Below are positions 36,925 to 48,039 of a DNA stretch of 64,000 nt, piece after piece; the first letter of the stretch is position 1; every line of letters starts with the position of its first letter. A program made the translations under genes and the position numbers. Origin of the DNA: Ophioderma brevispina (Eukaryota > Echinodermata > Ophiuroidea > Amphilepidida > Ophiodermatidae); the NCBI GenBank assembly GCA_023653785.1, contig JAMKCH010019911.1, positions 166,460 through 230,459 on the forward strand. Direction: 5' to 3'. Below the pieces are notes generated by a model. It had not been told where the DNA came from, made no database searches, and worked only from the letters and a program-made list of their open reading frames with translations.

Positions 36925-37017
36925 TCTGCTTCCTGGTTTGTGTTGGCGTATGACTACTATCAGCACATGGTGATGTTGGCAGTGAAATTGTAATAGGGTT
37001 ACCAGAAGGACCCTTAT
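36925..37017 (-). CDS. Pro/Ser/Thr-rich linker exon downstream of a CTLD
   Basis: Exon of 93 bases, phase 1 in and 1 out. Acceptor TTTTTGTTTTTCAG precedes ATAAGGGTCC; donor is AAGCAGA|GTGAGTGG. Spliced to 37750 it reads FGDKGPSGNPITISLPTS and then PCADSSHTPTQTRKQ. It is a short Ser/Thr/Pro-rich segment, likely an extended and perhaps O-glycosylated spacer after the lectin domain, with one Cys. Both splice sites and the matching phase support it; its product alone would not. The next exon downstream is unknown. It could connect over a long intron to the block at 24822-22346. Confidence 0.65.
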
Positions 37018-37170
37018 CTGAAAAACAAAAATAAAAAAATCGAAAACAACAAAATGAATGAAAAAGGTTCAACGTCTTGAAAGTGTATCATTTCTGATGA
37101 TACATATCGTCAAAAAAGCTTATATACAAATTTAAGTTGACTTCGACGATGCGTTTTCGTGTTAAGAGCA

Positions 37171-37408
37171 ACGTGGGGACAAGAGAAGATACCAGTAGCT
37201 TCCCACAATGCATTGCTTCCATTGGAAGTTTTGTACAGGTTGCCATGTGGATCGTTAGAGATGAAACGCTCTTAAAATGCAAGTTTGTGATCAGTACTGT
37301 CAATTTAGCCATGTTTCATCACTAACGACCCACATCAGTACCTGTACAAAAACCTCCATTGGAAGCAATGCATTGTGGGAAGCTATTGAAATCTTCTCTT
37401 CGTGGGGA
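37171..37408. mobile_element. Palindromic MITE in a lectin intron
   Basis: Arms of about 95 bases: 37171-37265 and 37313-37408. Shared inverted words are GTGGGGAC, AGAGAAGAT, AGCTTCCCACAATGCATTGC, TTTTGTACAGG and GATGAAAC. The loop is about 47 bases. It sits between exons 37750 and 37017. The frames at 37088-37325 are artefacts of it. Confidence 0.88.
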
Positions 37409-37687
37409 CTATCGATCACGCAATAGCTCTCAGGATGTTGGTGAATAAATGTGCAGAATTGAATCGTTCCATAAAGAAGTCAATATTGGATGGCAGATCT
37501 GAGCCATCAGATATGATCTTCTCTGGGAAAAAATATATAGTCCTATTTGGAAGTGTTTCTTTTCATTATTATTAAAAGTGTTACAATAGTGGACACAAAA
37601 TGTTATGGCCAGCATTCTATCCATGGCCATTGTGCACGTGGATCGTGATCTCAGCAGTAATTGTATCTGTTTGAGCTTTATATCGGC

Positions 37688-37718
37688 ACCCCCCCCCACA
37701 CACTCTCTCTCTCTCTCA
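37688..37718. repeat. (CA)/(CT) microsatellite
   Basis: Poly-C followed by CACACA and (CT)n, about 30 bases beyond the donor of the 37750 exon. Confidence 0.85.
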
Positions 37719-37749
37719 AAACAAATACAAATTAAGCTGAACAACTCAC

Positions 37750-37970
37750 CAAATTCGCAAATCACGCCTAATTCCAATGATAAAGGAACAGAAGCCCATG
37801 TTCCAGTGTCTGACGTCATCACGTATTTGAAAGCGTTGAGAGATGGTATGCCGAGGAACGGAGGCGCTGTACCACCATCCCAATTTTCGTAGAGCAAAGG
37901 TAATTCGGTATCTGTTACTTTGAAGCTACCATCGGTGTTACGTTCAATCAAAAGCCAAAACTGTTCGATT
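37750..37970 (-). CDS. C-type lectin-like domain, C-half exon (paralogue or upstream repeat)
   Basis: Exon of 221 bases, phase 2 in and 1 out, the same phases and ends as 22346-22569. Acceptor CTTAACAAAG precedes AATCGAACAG; donor is GAATTTG|GTGAGTTG. It reads IEQFWLLIERNTDGSFKVTD, then YENWDGG, then FKYVMTSDTGTWASVP and GVICEFG. The FWL.IER, YENWD, TG.W and VIC.FG blocks align with the exon 15 kb downstream. As there, the inner CTLD cysteine pair is missing while the last Cys is kept. No EPN, QPD or WND motif. Its N-half exon should lie above 39.2 kb or have been lost. The mariner-like element at 38135 is in the intron before it. Confidence 0.85.
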
Positions 37971-38404
37971 CTTTGTTAAGAAAATGTGCAATATTGATTA
38001 AAACATAATCACTTTCTAAAGAAGTAAAAGCTAACAAAGGAGAAAAAATTACATGTTTATTTCACTGCATATTTTGTTATAGACTATACTTCGTAGTCCA
38101 ACATCGTTTGTTTTCTTATGATTTTTCTGATATACATGGTGACCCAATAAAATCTTTACCCAAAATGAAAGTGATAGTGTTCCGCTTTCTGTAATTTGAT
38201 ATCTGTGGATTTTATTTTATCATAAAGAATGGGTAATAGAGCATCTTACCTGAATTTTTGTTCATTTTGGTTGAGTGGTTCTCAAGATATGTTGCACTGA
38301 ACAATAAGTCAGCAAAACAGACTTGTTCACGGAGCATCATTTTTCTTAGGCATGGTTGAACACAATTGCAACATCAAAAGTAATTTATCTTAACGGTCTT
38401 ACCT

Positions 38405-38896
38405 TTATTTTCTATCTTCCACATGCCCTACCTGATTTGAGATGCACTTGGTAGCCCTGAAATGCATGTGTTGAACAGCTCTTGATGTTACACGCGTTCT
38501 CCTAATTGCGGTAAATGCATCGTTTATCCGTCGTCGTAGCTCTGGTAATGTGTTTGGGGAACCCTCATAGTGAATTCTAGCTTTTACATCACCCCACAGC
38601 CAAAAATCTAGCCGAGATCCGGTGACCGAGGGGGCCATTCCACCGCATGCCCTAATCCAATGATCCGATTTGGAAAGAGTTCCTGAAAGCGGTTTCTAAC
38701 CATTACAGACCTGTGTGCTGGTGCACCGTCTTGAAGAAACCAGGCACGAATTGTTACAGATAGCAGGCTTGGTTTGTATTCTCACTCCAGTGAACCTGTT
38801 TGGCCATTGCAGTTGCACATCTACATATCTACCACCAGTTTGGTAGCAAATCTTAACCGCGAAGGCTCGTTGTTGTGGCGTAAATTGAGGTGCCAT
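38405..38896 (-). pseudogene. Broken IS630/mariner-type transposase
   Basis: Reading the minus strand from 38896: MAPQFTPQQRAFAVKICYQT opens a helix-turn-helix of the type found in many animal mariner-like transposases. An internal deletion then removes the middle, including the first catalytic Asp. The reading resumes with AWFLQDGAPAHR (second catalytic Asp, near 38735) and EWPPRSPDLG (third). A frameshift follows, then LDFWLWGDVK and a C-terminal part ending near 38405 (ISNQVGHVE). At least two frame changes and the deletion make it inactive; it could still have been moved by a related enzyme. The long plus-strand frame at 38901-39575 is not a gene. Confidence 0.88.
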
Positions 38897-38937
38897 TACT
38901 ATGAGAATGTTTAAAGTTCTCGTTCAAGAAAGATATC

Positions 38938-39070
38938 TGGCTTTAAGCACAACTACACGCTACAGTATGATTTTAGATTTGAAAGCCGCCCTGACACAAG
39001 ACAGAAAACTGGTATTTAGCACAATTGCATGCTATGATTTCAGATTTGAAAAGCCCGGTTGCCAAAACAT
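38938..39070. repeat. Two-unit tandem repeat inside the transposon
   Basis: Units of about 70 bases starting near 38938 and 39008 share CTGG(C/T)(A/T)TTTAGCACAA, ACGCTA/ATGCTA, GATTT(T/C)AGATTTGAAA and GCC. They lie between transposase start and right inverted repeat. Confidence 0.7.
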
Positions 39071-39692
39071 ACCCATTCTTTATTATAAAATAAAATCCAC
39101 AGATATCAAATTACAGAAAGGGAAAATATCACTTTCATTTTGGGTAAAGTTTTATTGGGTCACCCTGTATACATTATTAAATCATTTTGATAAAGGTTGC
39201 ACACGGTGCCATGCAGTTACTTGTGGTTTTCCAAATAGTAATTACACAGTTAACTACAGAGATACACTATTTTTAAGAGGCCCAATATTCAGCACAATAA
39301 CCATCTTTAAAGTGGGGGTCTCACAAGAAAATATATTGAGGCCAAATACAAGCACATACTTAAAGACACTATCAATGCTTATCATTATTATTATTATTAG
39401 TGATTCACTCGAAAGAGTCAAAATATTTAAAAATTGGCAAAATGAGCTTATAATGTGTGTAGAATTCTCGTTTTTTGCAACTGAAATATTGATAGAAAAG
39501 GATGAAAAACAGCAGTTCAAATATATGAATCTCCATTCAGTTACGTGTTGTAGTAAGTGTCCGTACGGACACTAATGACTAAAATATCTCTGAGTTTTAG
39601 CACTTGTAGGGTATGTTAACACAGACATGCAAAAATAGATTTTTGATGATTTTTTTTCGATTTTCTGATTTAGCAAATCACTGATCGTGCCT

Positions 39693-39836
39693 CTAAAGGT
39701 GCGTGTTCCGACCGCCTTTGGGACCCCCCTGATTTACCCGGAAGTAGTATCGATTTTGATATCAGATGAAAGGCCGCATTTTTCTCATTGTCGTCCTGAA
39801 ATTTGAACCCTCAAATCCATCTCATTCCCAAGATAT
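39693..39836. repeat. Dispersed repeat, inverted copy of 23735-23862
   Basis: See the partner in the other lectin intron. Shared words, reverse-complemented, are AGGACGACAATGAGAAAA and TTTCATCTGATATCAAAATC. Confidence 0.75.
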
Positions 39837-41605
39837 AAACAAAAAACCGCCGTTTTAATGGTTAACCATCAATATTAGCACAGTATTGAATAGGGTTTTG
39901 CAATATGCATTATTGCTTCTACCATCAAAACCGCAAGTTTGTTTCCCACGCTACTTGATGGGGCGTATGTACAAGTGCCAGCTCTCATCAAGTAGTGAAC
40001 ACAATAGACATAAATCGCAACAATCACCTTTAATGCAATAAAATTCACATACCTAAAAAAATCATTAGAAGTTTGAATATTCTGTAATTTGAGCAGAGTG
40101 GAAGTAGAAGATGAATGGAAATCACTGAACCAGTTACATCAATTACACATTATAATCCCGACCAAGCTTTATTTGTTGGTAAAAAATTACTAGCATCAAA
40201 ATATTTAGCCCAGGTTAGTTAAATTCTTGATGAAATTTCTGATTTTGGTTGAAAATTTTAACTTTTAATGATTTTAGGGATATGGGTATGATTGCCTAAA
40301 GTATTTGCTTGCAAATGACCTCAATATACTTTTTTGTGAGACCCTCACTTTAAATGGAATATTTGCACTATATAAGTGGTTTCTTCTCTAGACTATTCTG
40401 ACTATATTAGGCAAAATGTACTTAATATTTCCAATCAATATTCCTATAAACGACCAACACAATAAACACCTTAAAAACAGATAACCACCATTGAATTTTT
40501 TAAAATTAATTCATCCCTAGCCTATGTGATTACATTATAGTAGATTCAAAATAAGTGAGGACCTCATTAAAAGTTTTAGGGCCTGTCCATTCACCGTGAG
40601 AGGTAAGAGAATCTTTAATGCCAACAGGCTAAAAAAGAAGATTATGGTACTCCATACAATGTGTAGTAATGTAGCTAGTAACTAAATGTTGACCAAAAAT
40701 AATATTTCAAATCTTAATGATGCTTGAATGTTTGAAATTGAAGTATTCAGGATGAAAACACCAGCAATTATTTCATTAAACAGTTATTATTGAACTTAAG
40801 CTTACCTTTAACACTGCAATGTATATTTCCTTATCACAGCATTGGGGAAATAAGGAATTTTAATACAATGCCACATATAACACATCTAAGTTTTCTTGGC
40901 ATTCAAAATGGGACAAACCTTTGTCATTAAGAGTTTAGCGCCAAGCGGGTTTAACATCTCGGTCAACCATGGCATAAGTCAATCGTATTAACAGGCAATT
41001 GTAGAACTGAATGAATCAGATTCCAGTAAGCAAATTCTGTACAGTAGCTTTGTACCAGGGACACAATATGTTTGGTAAGGCAAGAAAAGGCATGGCCGGG
41101 GATTGAACATATACCAATACCATCCCTATCGGAGTATGCCAGGAGTCTCCTTTAATGTTGAAATCTACTATAGACTATGTACTTGATCAATCAATTAATA
41201 TAAGGACTACGAAAACAAAGCCTAACAATACAGCGCCACAGAAGTCCAAAAATAACTTTTGAGATGATGGAGTAGAACAAGGAGGCAATGTTACTACCAA
41301 AGAAATAACAATGATTGTTATTCAATTCTATTCAAACTACTAAATAAACAACCATTGTTTATGGACCATAGATAACACTAGCAAACAAACAAAATACCCC
41401 TAGTAGATATTAATCAGCTATTATTAAAATTTAAAATGATTAAGATGAGACCTAAACTGTTTAGATTAATTGAGGTTATGAGGTAGTGATTGATTGCATA
41501 GCACAAAATATTTACTCAATATTGATTAAAAAACTTGTAAAAAGGAACTCTAGTCTATTTGGAGTAATTTTACTTAACTTGTCTACTGCGGATCAACAAA
41601 CAATT
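39837..41605. other. AT-rich intergenic or intronic sequence
   Basis: Searched for the N-half lectin exon expected before 37970 and found none. No other feature. Confidence 0.35.
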
Positions 41606-41609
41606 TAAT

Positions 41610-42370
41610 CTTAACACTTAGTGCCTGGGGGGGGGGGGGGGTTCCATAGTTACCAAGATTTGTTTCGGCGATTTCTAACTCGTGAAAAATATTTTCGAAC
41701 TCTAATTTTTTGTAATTGTGTAACTATCGATCGCTTCATTTCATAAAAATTACTAAATTCGTGCCCGATTAATGCGATAATTAGACTTGAGTCCCTAGGA
41801 ACCCCTCCTTAGGCAACCAACGGGAGTGTGATTTTAAAAGTAAAAAATTAGCAAACCCTGTTGCCAGAAATATTTTTCTGCCTTTTGTCTGTTAAGGTGC
41901 ATGAAACAAAATTAATTACAGAAATCAGAAAAAATAATTAACCCATTTGTGCTGAAAAGAAGCGATTACATCATCGAACGACTGCGCGCCTGCTGTTACA
42001 AACCTATGGCAAAAACGACTGCCCCACAAAAATACAAGAATGCTACAAAATGGTAATGTTGTGATTTTAATATTGTAAATTGGTCCTTCTAGAGCAGATA
42101 TAAACATCAAAATGATTTGCAAGTGTCATGCTGTGGAAGCGGGATCGCGAAACATCATACTACTTGTTGAGCGATTTTGACGCATTTCGAAAATAATGAT
42201 TGCCCTAATTTCCAGACGCTAAACCAGAAAAACAATCATTTATATGCACTGTGGCCTTGTTAATGACCCATCAAGGTGGTATGAGTTTAATTTGAAAGTC
42301 CATCCGGGAAGTGGTTTCCTTAGGGGGAGGGGGCCATGGACCCCCCCCCCCCCCTTAGGCACCAACGTGA
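41610..42370. mobile_element. Possible MITE with homopolymer-bearing ends
   Basis: Left end: TTAGTGCCT then about 15 G then TTCCATAG. Right end, reverse-complemented: GTTGGTGCCTAAG, about 15 G, then TCCATGG. An internal CCTTAGGCAACCAACGGGAG at about 41810 repeats the right-end phrase CCTTAGGCACCAACGTGAG, so two elements may be nested or adjacent. No clear target duplication. Confidence 0.45.
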
Positions 42371-42453
42371 GTGAAACACCTTAGGCACAGTGTTAAAATT
42401 GGAGCAAAAATTACTCTGAGAAGTTTAAGCAATTTATGGGAGTTAAACTTTAA

Positions 42454-42769
42454 AGGTTAGGTGACCCGATCGACAACTTAGTCGTCCACTTTACTCATCA
42501 AAATTGAGATTTACTATCAAAGAAGTCATATTTTTCTCAGTACACCGCGGTTTGAAATTAAGGAGAGGGAATGTTTCCTTTAATGTGATGAATAAAGAGT
42601 TCTCCAAATGTGGCGAGCACACCATGTCCTCACGGACCAATTTAGCGAACATGTTTACTTCTACTTCCACTGATTTAACTCAAAATTGGTAAGCAGCGTT
42701 TTTGTGATATGCTTCCATATGAGGGAGAAACAATGTATGAAAAATCGGATCATGATCGGGTCACCCACT
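42454..42769. mobile_element. MITE with TTTAA target duplication
   Basis: Ends are AGGTTAGGTGACCCGATC on the left and AGTGGGTGACCCGATC (reverse complement) on the right, flanked by TTTAA (about 42449-42453 and 42770-42774). About 316 bases. Frames at 42504-42692 and 42661-42879 are not genes. Same class as 35490-35753 by target. Confidence 0.8.
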
Positions 42770-44310
42770 TTTAATTTACCTCGGTTGAGTAAAAATTGTA
42801 GACCGTATTGATTAATATTTTCAAAAATATCGAGCACTTTTTTCATTGTATTTACTAAATGAGGGTAAATACCTATCAATTATTGATTAACAGGTAGTAA
42901 ATATTATGTAGAGACAGAAACAACCACAAAAACACATAGAACGATTAACAATTTAAAGGCAGATAGCGATTTCGAAGTGTATTCATACAAATAGTCGCCT
43001 ATAGTCACCTGAAATTTTGAAATTCCAAAAACACAAACCAAGCAAAAATAATTTTAAAATGTGAGCAGGAAATCTCTGAGTCATACTTTAAAACATACTC
43101 TAATTTAAATGATCAATTTATAGCCTGAGGCTTACGGATGCTCCACTTTTAGACACTCCATACATAGCAACTAAATGCTGGACTGCAAACAATTCTATCT
43201 GCAGCCTTAGATGAGACTAGCGTGTTTTATTATTTTGCCACAACATTTGGAAAGGGTTCTTTTATCGAGCACTGACAGTTACCGCATAAAGCATATTGCA
43301 ACATGGATGTGGCAGCCGCAATACCAATGCCAGTTATTCTACTATTAATGAAAATAAATTTAGGTCTAAACACGAAAATGAGGTTTCATGTACCTTGACA
43401 ATGTTGCATCTATATTGCCGTACAGATCATTTGAATGATCTTTTGTGTAAGCTTTACAAAGCTTACAGAAAGGAAGCGATAACCGAGTAATCATATCGTC
43501 GTGGTCACGACATAGTGTCGAATCTGATTTTTTGGTCAAATTGAGTTAATAACATTTATGTCAGCTTGTCTGAGTAAAATAATGCATTTGCCCCTGGAGA
43601 AGAATATTCCATCCCTTTTCCTTTATGCAAATTTTTGGCATCCCTAGTTACAATTGTTTTGACCAATCTGGTGTGTGCTTTTTCTTGTGGCTATAGCCAA
43701 TGACAAGGCTTGTTCTGGTCGGGTCATTTTTTTTCTTTATTTGTTTTTACCTGTCACATCGCAATCTGCCTTTCAAGGAGTAGGTTCAAAAATTTGTTTC
43801 CCGCCCTCCCTCCCTGAGGTAACTCAGGCATGCATGTGTTTTGTTTTTCGCTAATTTTTCACCACCTTATTTCATTTTGGCTCACATTTTTACCATTTAA
43901 TGAATACTATTTTGTGTTAAAAGTTGTGTGTTTAATTGCTATAATTAAAATTATGGTCTAATACAGGTACAGGTATTAAACAACCTAAATTTTGTAGCAT
44001 TTTATGGGTATGTTATTTAAAACAACAGTTCGTTAATGGTTATTCCCCTAGGTACCTTACCTCTCGGATTGTAGCGGGCATTTTGCCCTACATCTAACCT
44101 AAATTTAATACTATCCATTTCAGATAAACGAACTGCAATGCTCCTGGTAAAGGCAAGTCATAAAATGTACATTCATATCTAAATTTGCTGATCTTTATCA
44201 GTTTTGCCGAGTTATTCCTCATCCAAATTTATGCTGGTCCTCCTTGGGACCTTACCTCGGAATTGATTGGGTGGAATTTAAGGATAAATTACACATATCA
44301 TTTTGTTTCG
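42770..44310. other. AT-rich intergenic sequence
   Basis: The frame at 43296-43490 has no recognisable family. Nothing else supported. Confidence 0.35.
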
Positions 44311-44315
44311 GTCAT

Positions 44316-44545
44316 TTGGTATTTTACTTAATAGGTGCTCAAAGAATAGCGCGAGTATCTTACTCCAAATTTTAGGTAATTAGGTAGTTTACTTAATAGG
44401 TGCTCAAAAGAGCTAGAGTAGCGCGAGTATCTTACTCCAAATTCTGGGTAATTAGGTAGTTTACTTAATGGGTGTAGCGTGAGTAGAATACTCAACATTT
44501 TGTTTCGGTCATTAGGTATTTTACTTTAATGGGTGCTTATTTTCT
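44316..44545. repeat. Tandem repeat, about three units of 75 bp
   Basis: Units contain GGTA(G/T)TTTACTTAATAGGTG, CTCAAA(A)GA, TAGCGCGAGTATCTTACTCC and AAATT(T/C)(T/G)(A/G)GGTAATTA. The third unit is degraded and a TTTTGTTTCGGTCATTAGGT phrase frames the array on both sides. Confidence 0.82.
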
Positions 44546-45689
44546 AAATTAATTGCTGTGAATATTTGAGATGAGGAATTACGAGGTTTATGAACTCTAA
44601 AGCTAGCTTAAATTTATTTTCTTGTTGCCTGGTATATGTTGTAGCCAATGGTGAAATAAAGTGGTTTCCTACTCTTGGCAGACATGCTCCACACACCTCG
44701 TTTCTTGTGTCTTATTCTTCTATCTGGGGGCAATAGTTGATTCTGGTTGCATTTTATGTACTCTTTAAAGGGATTTATTGGTATGAATCTATCGGCACAT
44801 ATATAATGAAATATCCCTAAATATGACGTACCAGATGGTTTGCATGGTCATTGGAGTATTCCTTGCGAAGAAAACACCATTTTCACGCTTAACTTTCGAA
44901 GCAGTAGACGATTTTTGCCACAAGCCATGTTTAGTCTTTCACACCAATTGAAAGATGATCGGTGGTTAGTCAAGTTCTGGCCAGTATGAAAGACTATCGC
45001 GTTTACTTTTAACATTGAAATTAAAAACACAGCTTTAATTTAACGTTTTCCTTTAAAATATATAAATTTATCAAAAATGGCATACATTTGTGCCTAATTT
45101 TTTTATAAAATGAGCCTGGGATTCTTGAGAAATATAGTTTTTAAAATACAATTAGGAAACTCTACATCATACAAAGAAGCGCTACTTGGTACATTGAAAA
45201 GTACGTAGATTGCTGAACCGCGCATTAGTGGGTTTTAGTCCACTCAATCTACGGTATGACCTGGACAAAATTGCTACAGAAGATTTTCTTGCTGTAACTT
45301 GTTGTACAAACCCTCCCGAACAACATATCAAAAAGGTAGAAAAAAAGGAAGCATGGCAAGACATGCTAATTTGCATAAAACCTATGTGCCATGTTTGCCT
45401 ATATTTTGGTTATTACACAATATATTAAAAGGGAACGACCCAATTTAAGTAAATAAAGTTTTCATCTTAATAGAATGGTCTTCATCCCTAAACCCCATCT
45501 GTAAAGTTTTGCGCTGATATTTCAACTCGTTTTGATGTGAGAGCCAAAAACATGATTTTCTTAGCCCTATATGTGTAAAATTTATATCGGTCGACCAAAA
45601 ATGGGGTACATTTTCGCTCATAACTTCTAAAACAAATATCCTTTAGCCCTAAGATTTCACAGGGTAAAAGAGAAATATCGTAGCTTTCT

Positions 45690-46150
45690 TCAAATACCAA
45701 AATGTTTACCACTTTCGGTAAAATCTTGGAGTATGGGGACGATGCTATTAGTGATCAGGCCACGGTCCTTTAACTCTTGAGTCTTTCTTGCTGTCCAACA
45801 TAGGACCCGAGTTACTTGAAATCTAACCTTTTTGAGTTGGATCGGTTGTGGTGCAGATAGGTTGATGATTCTCTTCCTCATTGACGGTCATGTATTCCAT
45901 TCCGTCTCTTTGGCATTTAGATGTAGGCTGACTTTATCTGCAGCATTCTCAAATGATGCTTTGTAGTAGATCTTGTGCATGCAGCACATATCACATCCCC
46001 CTGTTAGAGCTGCGTAGTCAAGGTCTGTGAGATGCTGATTTTGGTGACGTCTATAATGCTTGACCACCTTTTTATGCTGCTGTCCTACCTATTACCCAGG
46101 CTATTACCAAATGAACACTTTTTAAAATGTTCACATACTCAATGACACCC
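45690..46150 (-). pseudogene. Possible non-LTR reverse-transcriptase scrap
   Basis: Reading the minus strand from about 46050: LTDLDYAALTGGCDICCMHK looks like a decayed catalytic LDYADDIALL block. ASFENAADKVSLHLNAKETE matches the following AAxxVGLxINxKKTE motif well, and about 25 codons later comes PIQLKKVRFQV. Stops and frame changes are present. The assignment rests mainly on the LHLNAKETE block; the aspartates are lost. Confidence 0.5.
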
Positions 46151-46249
46151 ATTTTCTTCTTTCCTGCTATCCACTTTTATCACAAGTTTGCACAAAATTA
46201 TCAATTTTTAAAAAAAGAATTTGAACACTCAAATTCAAAATTTTACGCA

Positions 46250-46347
46250 GCCTAACAATTTCATAATTTCATTACAGCAATTTTACAATTTCATGACAGC
46301 AATTTTATAATTACTTGACAGCAATGTTATAATTTCATGGCAATTTG
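46250..46347. repeat. Short tandem repeat
   Basis: About four units of 22-26 bases of the form ACAGCAATTTTACAATTTCA, inside the palindrome centre. Confidence 0.8.
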
Positions 46348-47019
46348 AACTCTGGAAAAAGAGGCACTTCGTATTTTAACTTCAGGTTTTAACATCATTG
46401 CCCCCTTCTTAAAGTTTCATACTGGATGACCCCATTTTTATTCAGCTTGTGTACCAAATGACCCCGTATTTTTGGGTACATTTTTTGCTGAAAGGATCCG
46501 GGAAAGGCACATATATCACTTCGCAAAGTGAGTGCCCCTCGGCAATAGTTGACCCAATGTGTTTTAACAAATGTTCTCTGATAATAATTTGTTAAATAAA
46601 CATGTCCCCATCCCGATTGCAATCTGACAAATCATCTAGAATGCAAAATTAATTTTGGCGGGAAAATTGCGGCCATCTTGAATAATGACCATCACTTTAC
46701 ACTTGTAACATATCAATTGCAAGTGCTACACACCTTGCAGACATAGCCATGCAAAACATGTTCAAATACTAACAGAAAAAATTGAAAATCTCTCTAAACA
46801 TGTATTTATGAGCTATATACTTTTGTCGAAATATGGGCGTATACGGTCACTTAAGATAAATGCAAATTAGCATGTCTTGCCAGGCTTCCCTTTTTCTACC
46901 TTTTTGATATGTTGTTTGGGAGGTCATTTACTGCTAGTTACAGCAAGAAAACCTTCTGTAGCAATTTTGTCCAGGTGTACCTAGTATTTTTCATAGATTG
47001 AGTGGACTATTTTGAACAC

Positions 47020-47055
47020 TGATCTCTATATACATGTATATAGATCAGTGGTTAC
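47020..47055. repeat. Near-perfect hairpin
   Basis: CACTGATCT then ATATACATGTATAT then AGATCAGTG, a self-complementary stretch of about 34 bases with one small bulge, in the right half of the large palindrome. Confidence 0.8.
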
Positions 47056-47651
47056 AGTGCGACTGCGATAAAACTATAAATATTACGCGACCCCTTTTCA
47101 AATGGGGTCGTTTTCATGGATTGTTAGTGTTTAGGCCAACTAACCTTTGTTAATCACAAAATGATATCTAAAACACCCCTCTTAACATTTTTCTCAAATC
47201 ACTAAGGTTTTAAAAAGTGTATTGTTTTTCCAATAAAAAATTATAAACGAACTTCGCTCCTATCCTTTGTGTGCTCAACGAAGTTCACAAGGATTAGGCT
47301 TGTGGCAAACTTGCACGTGATATATGCGCGCATGGGATATATTTTCGCTGGCTTCTGTTTCGGTATTGCATGCGGCGTTGTAAATATACCACAGGGAATA
47401 AACATGGTAGCTTCCATGATTGCTGTACAGTTGTGTACATTTGTCGGAATAAATTTTTTTCGCAAGGAATTCTCCAATGGCCATGAAAACCATCTGGTAC
47501 GTTTTATTTAGGGATATTTCATTATGTGCCGATAGATTCATACCAATAAATCACTTTAATTGTAGCCAAAAATAAAAGTGAAATTACATCTCCTAACCAA
47601 AATAGCCGCAGTCGAATAACACCCATTTGTATAAAACGGGTTTCACAAACA

Positions 47652-47679
47652 ATCGAATACGTAAGCTTACGTATTCGAT
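47652..47679. repeat. Perfect 28-bp palindrome
   Basis: Centre AAGCTT; half-site ATCGAATACGTAAG. A shorter perfect palindrome, CGAATACGTATTCG, lies at about 47725-47738, and a related TCGATTACGTATTCGA is at about 49289-49304. Function unknown. Confidence 0.85.
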
Positions 47680-47738
47680 AGCTTGCGTGTCCAAATATCT
47701 CAAAGCACGCAGATAAATTGCAAACGAATACGTATTCG

Positions 47739-48039
47739 CTGGGACAAAGATTGCTACTTCAGTGATCAAAATCGATAATAGGTCTGTCAAGATTTAAGGC
47801 AATTTTTGTGTTTTAATTATGTTACTTGTACTAATTGAAACCTACGGTCTGTGCGTCATGAAAAAGAATTATCCAAGTTTTGTACAAATAAACCAATTTA
47901 TCACTTTTAGGGGGACATAGTGACATTCAGCCTCGTATTACCAAAAGGGAGGAGTTACCACTAAATTACAAATAATGGGCGCCATTATTTAGTTTTTCCG
48001 ACCTCGGGCACATTATTCGCCTATAAATAATACTGCATT
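47739..48039. other. AT-rich intergenic sequence
   Basis: No supported feature. Confidence 0.35.

Larger units (their letters stand above)
38135..39167. mobile_element. Mariner-like (IS630) transposon with 100-bp inverted ends
   Basis: Left inverted repeat about 38135-38232, right about 39068-39167, nearly identical. Shared words include GGTGACCCAATAAAA, CTTTACCCAAAATGAAAGTG and CTGTAATTTGATATCTGTGG. Flanking TA on both sides (38133-38134 and 39168-39169) matches the Tc1/mariner target. At 1033 bases it is shorter than full elements of this type and holds a broken transposase. It lies upstream of a lectin exon, in what should be intron. Confidence 0.9.
44760..47570. repeat. Large 2.8-kb palindrome (interrupted inverted repeat)
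   Basis: Two pairs of inverted blocks nest in the right order. Outer pair: 44767-44885 with 47435-47565 (GATTTATTGGTATGAATCTA, TCGGCACATA, AATGAAATATCCCTAAAT, ACGTACCAGATGGTTT, TTCCTTGCGAA). Inner pair: about 45228-45385 with 46862-47005 (AGTCCACTCAATCTA, CCTGGACAAAATTGCTACAG, TTTTCTTGCTGTAACT, CAACATATCAAAAAGGTAGA, TGGCAAGACATGCTAATTTG). Sequence between outer and inner blocks is not clearly alike on the two sides. The centre, 45.4-46.86 kb, holds an RT scrap and a short tandem repeat. Confidence 0.83.

Noticed and set aside
38901..39575. Longest open frame of the window, 224 codons on the plus strand
   Set aside because: It runs through the right inverted repeat of the mariner-like element and a tandem repeat; no protein family and implausible composition.
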